Of a stretch of DNA of 45,071 nt, positions 40,003 to 45,071 are shown piece after piece. The translations under genes were made by a program, and so were the position numbers. How positions within the stretch are numbered: the first letter of the stretch is position 1; each line of letters starts with the position of its first letter. The notes under the pieces are model-generated. The model saw only the letters and a program-made list of their open reading frames with translations. It had not been told where the DNA came from and searched no databases. Source of the DNA: DASRHY01 sp046765875 (lineage in GTDB: Bacteria > Actinomycetota > Actinomycetes > Propionibacteriales > Kribbellaceae). The stretch spans positions 1 through 45,071 of the forward strand of contig JBKPSJ010000194.1 in the NCBI GenBank assembly GCA_046765875.1, given 5' to 3'.

Positions 40003-40242
40003 GTGTGCGCGGCGGTGCTCAAGTAGCGGCGGCGGTGCACAAGTAGTAGCGGCGGTCGACAGGTAGCGGTGGCGGTGCACAGGTAGCGGTGGCGGTGCAC
40101 AGGTAGCGGTGGCGGTGCACAGGTAGCGGTGGCGGTGCTCAAGTGGCGGCGGCGGTGCTCAAGTGGCGGCGGCGGTGCACAGGTGGCGGCGGCGGTGCAC
40201 AGGTAGCGGCGGCGGTGCTCAGGTGGCGGCGGCGGTGCACAA
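40003..40242. repeat. Tandem array of twelve 20-bp units
   Basis: Units run without spacers from 40003. The commonest form is GTAGCGGTGGCGGTGCACAG (three identical copies at 40063-40122). Variation is confined to a few positions: A/G at 3, T/C at 8, GCAC/GCTC near 15-18, and AG/AA at the end. The first unit and the third are the most diverged, and a thirteenth (40243-40262) is barely recognisable. The period is close to two helical turns. Confidence 0.9.
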
Positions 40243-40318
40243 GGCGGGCGTTGTGCACCGGAGCGGTGGGTTGTGGAGCGGCGCCGGAGCTTGTTCAGCG
40301 GCGGTGAATGAGCGGGTG

Positions 40319-40687
40319 TCAGGCGGTTAGGGAGAGGCGGGAACCGCCGGGGCTTGGGCGGGTCGGGTTCGCGACGGGTGGCGGCCAGGTGGCGATCAGG
40401 GTGCGGTGGCTGGGCAACGGGTGGACGCGGCGTACGTCGATCCGGCCGATCTGGTCGCGGCGCAGGCCGAGCATCGGGACCAGCAGCCGGATCTGATGGA
40501 TGGCCGCCTTCGCCGGCAGTTTGCGCGTGCGCACGACGATGTCGAGGTACCCCTCGACGTGGACCAGGGTGCGCCGGACCCGGAGCGGTCCGGGCAGATG
40601 CGCGCCGGCGTAGCGCAAGTCGTAGAGACCGGAGGCTGAGACCGGCCAGCCGGTGTGTACCCGAACGGTGACGTGGTACCGCGCCAT
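40319..40687 (-). CDS. Hypothetical protein, basic
   Basis: The 122-residue frame starts MARYHVTVRVHTGWPVSASG at ATG 40687, with GGAGCGGA about 10 nt upstream. It is strongly basic and beta-rich in its first half (LVHVEGYLDIVVRTRK), then IHQIRLLVPMLGLRRDQIGR and a Pro-rich end. I recognise no family. It shares an 85-bp divergent promoter region, which contains an SOS box, with the 94-residue gene. Its 3' end adjoins the repeat array. Codon use fits a real gene. Confidence 0.6.
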   Translation of the reverse strand: MARYHVTVRVHTGWPVSASGLYDLRYAGAHLPGPLRVRRTLVHVEGYLDIVVRTRKLPAKAAIHQIRLLVPMLGLRRDQIGRIDVRRVHPLPSHRTLIATWPPPVANPTRPSPGGSRLSLTA

Positions 40688-40746
40688 AGGTCGATGATCC
40701 GCTCCGGCGGGCCGCCGTGCCACCCGTTTAGCGCGATTCGTTCTAA

Positions 40747-40762
40747 TCGAACATACGTGCGA
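40747..40762. promoter_or_regulatory. LexA binding site (SOS box)
   Basis: TCGAACATACGTGCGA matches the actinobacterial SOS consensus TCGAAC-N4-GTTCGA at 11 of 12 fixed positions. It ends 10 nt before the ATG at 40773 and abuts GATGAT (40761-40766), a possible -10 located 6 nt before that ATG. LexA bound here would block the promoter. Confidence 0.6.
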
Positions 40763-40772
40763 TGATGAAGCG

Positions 40773-41057
40773 ATGGGGAAGAGCAGGCGGTACGCGATCG
40801 AGCCGCCGGCGGATCTGGCACGCCGGCATTGCTGGGTGCTGCGAACCGCCCACGAGCGCGGACCCTGGCCCGGCCTGATCATGGAGTGGCGCCGGACCAA
40901 CTCCGGCGAGTGGTGCGCCCGGGTCGTCTACGTACCGAACCCGCGTGAGCCGCGCTCGGTCGAGGCCTGGTTCGCCGCCGGCCTGCTCCGCCCGGTCGAG
41001 GTGGTCCCGCCGACCGCCATCAATCCCGAGAGCCGAACCGCCAACGGGTATGGCTGA
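40773..41057 (+). CDS. 94-residue hypothetical protein, probably SOS-controlled
   Basis: The frame from ATG 40773 starts MGKSRRYAIEPPADLARRHC and continues WVLRTAHERGPWPGLIMEWR; it ends GLLRPVEVVPPTAINPESRT plus five residues. It is rich in Trp and Arg and looks like a small beta-rich domain, perhaps nucleic-acid-binding (inference). I recognise no named family. A near-consensus LexA box sits directly upstream. Its last 38 bp overlap the 3' end of the convergent PPOX-family gene, so the true end of function may be earlier. No Shine-Dalgarno sequence is evident. Confidence 0.65.
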   Translation: MGKSRRYAIEPPADLARRHCWVLRTAHERGPWPGLIMEWRRTNSGEWCARVVYVPNPREPRSVEAWFAAGLLRPVEVVPPTAINPESRTANGYG

Positions 41058-41529
41058 ACTCGCCCTTGCCGAACCCGTACGCCGTCACCGGCGCGAGCTC
41101 GAAAACGTGCGCTACACCGGGGTCGTGGTGGAAGCCGCCGTCGACGACGTCGAAGTGCCACTCGGCTCCGTACTTGTCCTCGTAGGCCGCGGCGAGCTCG
41201 CGCAAGCGTGCATCGTCGGTGACCCGGGCGGCGACACCCTCGACGACGATGTCGAGGCCCTTGTCGTAGTCGTTCGCGCCGGTCATCAGGCTGCAGTGCG
41301 GATTGCCTTCGAGATTGCGGGCCTTCTGCTCCTCTGGCCCTGTGGTGAAGTACATCGCTTCGCCGTTCCACAAGGCGATCAGCGGGGTCGTGTGCGGCCG
41401 GCCGTCGGCGCGGACCGTGGTCACCCAGTACAGGCGGGCGTCGGCCAACCTGCTCCGCGCGTCCTCCCACTCGGTCGCGGTGGCGGCCGGGTCGCTGTAG
41501 CGGGCGTCCAGCTCGGTGCGGGGGTTCAT
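41020..41529 (-). CDS. Pyridoxamine 5'-phosphate oxidase-fold protein (FMN/F420 split-barrel)
   Basis: A 169-residue split-barrel protein: MNPRTELDARYSDPAATATE, then ARLYWVTTVRADGRPHTTPL, IALWNGEAMYFTTGPEEQKA, RNLEGNPHCSLMTGANDY and GKGEFSHTRWRFGS. Such proteins bind FMN, F420 or heme; actinobacteria have many F420-dependent ones. The exact cofactor is not decided by the sequence. ATG at 41529 overlaps the stop of the upstream GNAT gene (ATGA), so the two form an operon. Confidence 0.88.
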   Translation of the reverse strand: MNPRTELDARYSDPAATATEWEDARSRLADARLYWVTTVRADGRPHTTPLIALWNGEAMYFTTGPEEQKARNLEGNPHCSLMTGANDYDKGLDIVVEGVAARVTDDARLRELAAAYEDKYGAEWHFDVVDGGFHHDPGVAHVFELAPVTAYGFGKGEFSHTRWRFGSRD

Positions 41530-42029
41530 GCGACCTGCCTATCGGACGCCAGGTCCAACCGCCAGTCGTTACAGCGGATCGGCGTGCCTTCCGGGTACTC
41601 GAAGTCGACCTCGCCGAGCAGTGTGAACCCGGCCTTGCGGCAGACCGCGTTGGACGCCCCGTGCACCACCTTCGGGTACGCGTGCAGCCAGCGGAACAAC
41701 CCCTCCGCTCGGGCCGAGTCCGCCGCCAGCATCGCCGCCGCGACGGCGATCCCATTGCCCTGGAACTCCGGCAGCACACCCCAGCCGGTCTCGTACACCC
41801 GCTCGCCCTGCCACTCCTTGTCCCAGAACCCGATCGTGCCGGCGGGCTGGTCGCCGTACAGGATCACGAACATCGCACCGGGGCCGTCGAGCGACGCGTA
41901 CCGCCGGTGCCGGTCGAGCAGTTTGTCCTCCGTCTCGGGCCCGCCGAGGAACTCGGTCATGTCGGGCGTGTTGGTACGCCGCAGCAGCGGCAGGTCGCCG
42001 TCGTCGTATCTGCGGAGCCGGATCATCAT
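41526..42029 (-). CDS. GNAT family N-acetyltransferase
   Basis: This is a RimJ/RimL-like GNAT of 167 residues: MMIRLRRYDDGDLPLLRRTN, GPGAMFVILYGDQPAGTIGF, then the acetyl-CoA motif GVLPEFQGNGIAVAAAMLAA and ASNAVCRKAGFTLLGEVDFE. The protein acetylates an amine, which cannot be identified. ATG at 42029 is chosen; an adjacent ATG at 42026 and a GTG at 42038 are equally possible. It is coupled to the PPOX gene and divergent from the LigD-type gene, 51 bp away. Confidence 0.9.
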   Translation of the reverse strand: MMIRLRRYDDGDLPLLRRTNTPDMTEFLGGPETEDKLLDRHRRYASLDGPGAMFVILYGDQPAGTIGFWDKEWQGERVYETGWGVLPEFQGNGIAVAAAMLAADSARAEGLFRWLHAYPKVVHGASNAVCRKAGFTLLGEVDFEYPEGTPIRCNDWRLDLASDRQVA

Positions 42030-42067
42030 GGCTGCCACTCAACCAGAGCCCACCGACAGGAAACGGC

Positions 42068-42073
42068 TAGGTT
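42068..42073 (+). promoter_or_regulatory. Likely -10 of the ligD-type gene (leaderless)
   Basis: TAGGTT ends 7 nt before the ATG at 42081. The intervening GAAGGAC could also act as a ribosome site if transcription started further upstream. Confidence 0.4.
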
Positions 42074-42080
42074 GAAGGAC

Positions 42081-43046
42081 ATGGCGGCTAGCAAGGCTCC
42101 TGCGGTCGAGCTCGAGGTGGGGGACCGGACGGTACGGGTGAGCAGCCCGGACCGGGTGTACTTCCCGGCCCGTGGCGAGACCAAGCTCGACCTGGTCAAC
42201 TACTACCTCGCGGTGGGCGACGGGATCGTCCGGGCGCTGCGCGAGCGGCCGTGCATGATGCACCGATTCCCCGACGGCGTCAGCGGCGAGAAGGTGCACC
42301 AGAAGCGCGTCCCGCACGGCGCACCGCCGTGGCTGGAGACGGTCCGGGTGGACTTCCCGCGGTTCAAGCGGCACGCGTACGAGCTGTGTGTGACCGAGAT
42401 CGCCAGCGTCATCTGGGCGGTCCAGATGTCGACCGTCGAGTTCCACCCCTGGAACTCGCGCCGGGCCGACACCGAGAAGCCGGACGAGTGGCGGATCGAC
42501 CTGGACCCGGGTCCGAAGTGCGACTACCCGACCGTACGCAGGGTGGCGCACGTTGCGCACGAGGTGCTGGACGAGCTCGGCGCGACCGGCTGGCCGAAGA
42601 CGTCCGGCGGCCGTGGCATGCACATCTACGTACGGATCCCGGCCGAACACGGGTTCGGCGAGGTACGCCGGGCCGCGCTGGCCTTCGCGCGCGAGGTGGA
42701 GCGCCGTACGCCGGACGACGTGACGACGACCTGGTGGCGCAAGGACCGCGACCCGGCCAAGCTGTTCGTCGACTACAACCAGAACGCCCGCGACCACACG
42801 ATCGCGGCGGCGTACTCGGTCCGCGGCTTCCCGGACGCGACGGTCTCGACGCCGATCGGATGGAACGAGATCGACGACGCCGAGCCGAAGGACTTCACCA
42901 TCGCGACGGTGCCGAAGCGGTTCGCGGAGGTCGGCGACCTGCACGAGGGCATCGACGAGGCCGTCTTCGACCTGCAACCGCTGCTGGACTGGGCGGACCG
43001 CGACGAGCGCGAGGGTGCCGGCGACCCCGGCGGCCAGGACGACTAG
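42081..43046 (+). CDS. ligD: LigD-type polymerase/primase domain protein (stand-alone)
   Basis: The 321-residue protein is an archaeo-eukaryotic-primase-fold polymerase of the LigD POL type, used in non-homologous end joining and gap repair. Features: VRVSSPDRVYFPARGETKLD, YYLAVGDGIVRALRERPCMM, metal motif WRIDLDPGPKCDYPTV with Asp residues, TSGGRGMHIYVRIP, and KLFVDYNQNARDHTIAAAYS. It has no ligase or phosphoesterase domain, so it is a separate-gene version, as is common in actinobacteria. No ku or ligase gene is in the window. Its TAG shares CTAG (43043-43046) with the stop of the convergent kinase-fold gene. Confidence 0.9.
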   Translation: MAASKAPAVELEVGDRTVRVSSPDRVYFPARGETKLDLVNYYLAVGDGIVRALRERPCMMHRFPDGVSGEKVHQKRVPHGAPPWLETVRVDFPRFKRHAYELCVTEIASVIWAVQMSTVEFHPWNSRRADTEKPDEWRIDLDPGPKCDYPTVRRVAHVAHEVLDELGATGWPKTSGGRGMHIYVRIPAEHGFGEVRRAALAFAREVERRTPDDVTTTWWRKDRDPAKLFVDYNQNARDHTIAAAYSVRGFPDATVSTPIGWNEIDDAEPKDFTIATVPKRFAEVGDLHEGIDEAVFDLQPLLDWADRDEREGAGDPGGQDD

Positions 43047-43975
43047 GGCAGGAACGCGAGCGTCTGCATCACGTTGTGCTCAGCGAGACGTAGGTCGTTG
43101 ACTGCCGGTATCCCGCCCGCGACCAGCGACAGGTGCGTGGCGAGCGCGTAGAACCGCATCCGGGCCGGGTCCAGGCCGGTCTTGCGCAGCGCGGCGTAGT
43201 GCTCGTGGAACCTGATCCGCAGGAAGTTGTGCTCCCACTCGACGTCGAAGTACATCAGTCCCTCGATGTCGACCAGGTACGGCCGGCCGAGCTCATCGAC
43301 CAGCACGTGGTCAGGACCGAGGTCGCCGTGGATCAGTCCGTACAGCGCCCGCGGCGGGATCGCGGCGTACAACTCGCGGAGCGCGGCGTGCAGGTCGTCG
43401 GCGACGGCGGCGATCCGCGGCACCCGGTCGACCGCGACGGCCAGATGCCTGAGCGCGCGGTCGAGCACCATCTGCTCGCAGGACCGCTCGTCCGCGGCCG
43501 CGCCCTGCTCGAGCTCGGCCAGCCTGCCGATCCGGCGGCCGCGCCAGCTGTGCATCACCTCGAGCGACTGCCGCAGCCGGGCGAGTGTGGCGCCGGCGCG
43601 GCCCGGGTCGATGTCGAGCAGCGCTTCGAGCGTGCCGCCCGCGACGTCCTGGACCAGCGCGACGTCGGCCGGGTACCGGCTGCGCGACCGATCGGTGAAG
43701 TACACGCCCGGTGTGGCGATGTCGAGCGCCTCCAGCGATTCGTACGCGGCCTCGAACAGGTCAAGCCCGGACGCGTCGGTCAGTGGACCGGGCTCCGATG
43801 GCGCCGGGTCCCAGACGTACAGCACCGCGGTCGAGTCGTCCGCGAAGCCGACCCGGTAGACGTCCTTGTTGGTACTGCGGTGCAACGTGGTGACGTCGAC
43901 GAGGCGGCTCGGCCGGCCCAGACCGGCCCGGATCACGGTGTTGAGTTCGTCGATCCCGACCACGAAACCAAGCAT
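43043..43975 (-). CDS. Aminoglycoside-phosphotransferase-fold protein
   Basis: The 310-residue protein from ATG 43975 starts MLGFVVGIDELNTVIRAGLG. It has the kinase-like fold: the LIHGDLGPDHVLVDELGRPY catalytic loop with Asp, and the LVDIEGLMYFDVEWEHNFLR metal motif. The usual Asn of the loop is replaced by His (GPDHV), as seen in some relatives. Substrates could be a sugar, amino sugar, choline-like compound or antibiotic; it is not a known resistance gene. GTG at 43963 is a possible start. It lies 31 nt downstream of the metallophosphoesterase gene on the same strand. Confidence 0.85.
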   Translation of the reverse strand: MLGFVVGIDELNTVIRAGLGRPSRLVDVTTLHRSTNKDVYRVGFADDSTAVLYVWDPAPSEPGPLTDASGLDLFEAAYESLEALDIATPGVYFTDRSRSRYPADVALVQDVAGGTLEALLDIDPGRAGATLARLRQSLEVMHSWRGRRIGRLAELEQGAAADERSCEQMVLDRALRHLAVAVDRVPRIAAVADDLHAALRELYAAIPPRALYGLIHGDLGPDHVLVDELGRPYLVDIEGLMYFDVEWEHNFLRIRFHEHYAALRKTGLDPARMRFYALATHLSLVAGGIPAVNDLRLAEHNVMQTLAFLP

Positions 43976-44006
43976 GCAGCACCGCGCAACCCGACTCGCA
44001 CCTGTC

Positions 44007-44765
44007 TCACGGCAGGTAGCGGAAGTGCGTCCGCAACGTGCCGTCGTCGCCGTACACATGGAAGGCGAGACCAGGTGGCGCGGCGGTGTCGACGAGGTCG
44101 CCACCACCGCCGATCGGCTCGAACGACAGCGGCACCGTCGAACGGATCCCGGGTGCGATCAGCAGCGGTACGCCCGCGAAGTTCGACGCGATCGCGGCGT
44201 GCACGTGGCCTGTGAGGATCGCGGTGACCCTGCTGCCGTCGAGCGCCGCGGCCATTCCGTCCGCGGATAACATCCGCCAGCCGTCCATCACCGGATGCCC
44301 GACTTCGATCGCCGGATGGTGCATGCAGACGAACACCGGACCGTCCCACGGCTCGGACAACGTGGTACCCAGCCAGTCCAGTGTCGGCTGTTCCAGTGAG
44401 CCGTGGACCTCGTCCGGTACGGATGAGTCGACCAGTACGAACCGGGCGACACCGACGTCGCGGACCTGGTGGACCGGATGTGCCTCGCCCGCCGGCCTGC
44501 CGATCAGCCGGCCGAGCCCGGCACGCAGTGGTGCGCTGACGTCGTGGTTGCCGGGCAGGACGAGTACCGGCAGGTCGAGGTGCATCGCGCGGTCGAGTTC
44601 GGCGTACTCGTCCGGTGTGCCGTGGTCGGCGAGATCGCCGGTGACCAGGACGACGTCGACCGGGCGGGTGAGAGTCGCGAGGTAGTCGGTGACCCGGCGC
44701 AACCGGCCGGCCGCCTGCGGGCCGCCGTCGAGGTGCGGGTCGCTGAGATGGGCGATGACGTACAC
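44007..44765 (-). CDS. Calcineurin-like metallophosphoesterase (CpdA/Icc-type)
   Basis: The 252-residue protein has all metal motifs: HLSDPHLDGG (Asp and His), VLVTGDLADHGTPDEY, LVLPGNHDVSAPL, CMHHPAIEVG and ILTGHVHAAIASNF. Order and spacing fit the class III cyclic-nucleotide phosphodiesterases (CpdA, Rv0805 type); other phosphodiesters are possible. GTG at 44765 gives MYVIAHLSD and has AGGA 7 nt upstream; an upstream start at 44858 would add an unlikely tail. It precedes the kinase-fold gene on the same strand and is divergent from an MFS gene. Confidence 0.88.
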   Translation of the reverse strand: MYVIAHLSDPHLDGGPQAAGRLRRVTDYLATLTRPVDVVLVTGDLADHGTPDEYAELDRAMHLDLPVLVLPGNHDVSAPLRAGLGRLIGRPAGEAHPVHQVRDVGVARFVLVDSSVPDEVHGSLEQPTLDWLGTTLSEPWDGPVFVCMHHPAIEVGHPVMDGWRMLSADGMAAALDGSRVTAILTGHVHAAIASNFAGVPLLIAPGIRSTVPLSFEPIGGGGDLVDTAAPPGLAFHVYGDDGTLRTHFRYLP

Positions 44766-44894
44766 GACTCGATCCTGCGTGATGTCGAAATGTGGTGGAG
44801 GTCTTCGACGTACCAGGTGAGAGACGCCGATGAGTTCTTGGCCCGTCGCCTGTCTCAACCAGTAACCGAAGCGACTAAACCGAGGACGGACGAT

Positions 44895-45071
44895 ATGAGC
44901 GAGAAGCTGGAGCCCCAGAGCGACCGCCGTCGCTGGCTGGCTTTGTATGTGTTGTGTGCGGGCATGTTGATGATCGTGTTGGACGCGACGATCGTGAACG
45001 TCGCGTTGCCGTCGATCCAGGCCGACCTGGGCTTTTCCCAGGCCAACCTGGCCTGGGTGCTGAACGCCTAC
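44895..45071 (+). CDS. MFS transporter of the DHA2 drug:H+ antiporter type (partial)
   Basis: ATG at 44895 opens a frame that runs off the window after 59 residues: MSEKLEPQSDRRRWLALYVL, then a first membrane helix and the family signature LDATIVNVALPSIQADLGFS. The signature LDATIVNVALP is typical of 14-helix DHA2 exporters. Several leucines use TTG and there are TGT and TAT codons, less GC-rich than neighbouring genes. A partial palindrome (about 44859-44873) upstream may be an operator; a TetR-type regulator would be usual, but none is seen inside the window. Confidence 0.85.
   Translation, partial: MSEKLEPQSDRRRWLALYVLCAGMLMIVLDATIVNVALPSIQADLGFSQANLAWVLNAY

Larger units (their letters stand above)
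39842..40318. other. 477-bp repetitive intergenic region between convergent genes, no gene
   Basis: It lies between the stops of the cyclase (+) and a minus-strand hypothetical gene. From left to right it holds a long hairpin (39868-39934), a further GTTGAACAGG copy near 39973, a 20-bp tandem array (40003-40242), and degenerate related words (TTGTGCACCGG, GCTTGTTCAGC) to about 40305. No frame persists through the array because 20 is not a multiple of 3. Confidence 0.85.

Noticed and set aside
39909..40142. Minus-strand frame through the repeat array
   Set aside because: A 20-bp period breaks the reading frame each unit; the product is low-complexity.
40003..40242. CRISPR array
   Set aside because: Units are contiguous with no variable spacers, and there are no cas genes.
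44859..44873. Operator of the MFS gene
   Set aside because: The palindrome is only partial, so it is mentioned in the gene entry and not listed as a feature.

Overview
The window is a 45 kb piece of a high-GC actinobacterial chromosome. Codons mostly end in G or C, many genes start with GTG, and genes are often joined by ATGA or GTGA overlaps. Protein resemblances point to the Propionibacteriales, most likely Kribbella or a close relative; this assignment is inference. No transposase, integrase, prophage, plasmid origin or CRISPR array was seen, so the window reads as ordinary chromosome with some unusual intergenic DNA.

Layout. 1-1171: an XRE-type regulator cut by the window edge, and opposite it a 31-residue ORF coupled to a resolvase-like protein that lacks the catalytic serine. 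1161-4373: a tyrosine/homogentisate catabolic block, with hmgA divergent from an unknown gene coupled to fahA. 4425-11184: minus-strand genes for a polysaccharide deacetylase, PncA, an SDR oxidoreductase with a twin-operator promoter, a SulP transporter, a GNAT-SnoaL fusion, a MarR regulator and PncB. 9838-20843 follows the Mycobacterium tuberculosis Rv1330c-Rv1341 order (pncB, clpS, DUF2017, mec, cysO, cysM, murI, Rv1339-like phosphodiesterase, rph, rdgB). The rhomboid gene is replaced by three other genes, and an oxidoreductase plus an SGNH hydrolase are inserted before rph. 20840-27449: an ASCH-like protein, tRNA-Leu(UAG), a VWA/binding-protein fusion, bcp, DUF3618, a GroES-like protein, TetR, an alpha/beta hydrolase and dapC.

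27958-31264 is an ngcEFG-type ABC importer for N-acetylglucosamine or chitobiose without its own ATPase. 31713-38101 is a tightly coupled four-gene operon: a capsule-transferase-like protein, a beta-helix protein, an alanine-racemase-fold PLP protein and an aldonolactone oxidase. 38133-45071 holds a PIG-L deacetylase, a diverged nucleotide cyclase, a small gene behind a good LexA (SOS) box, a PPOX-family protein, a GNAT, a LigD-type polymerase/primase, a kinase-fold phosphotransferase, a metallophosphoesterase and the start of an MFS transporter.

The least ordinary DNA is intergenic. It includes an array of twelve 20-bp tandem repeats next to a roughly 25-bp hairpin (39868-40242), a 127-nt element bounded by perfect 12-bp inverted repeats (38885-39011), a competing-hairpin region upstream of mec (12193-12408), and several palindromes placed as operators. 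At least eleven genes have a TANNNT -10 hexamer only 6-8 nt before the start codon, which suggests frequent leaderless transcription. The best candidate for an undescribed enzyme is the 274-residue protein coupled to fahA, and the best candidate for an undescribed pathway is the 31713-38101 operon.
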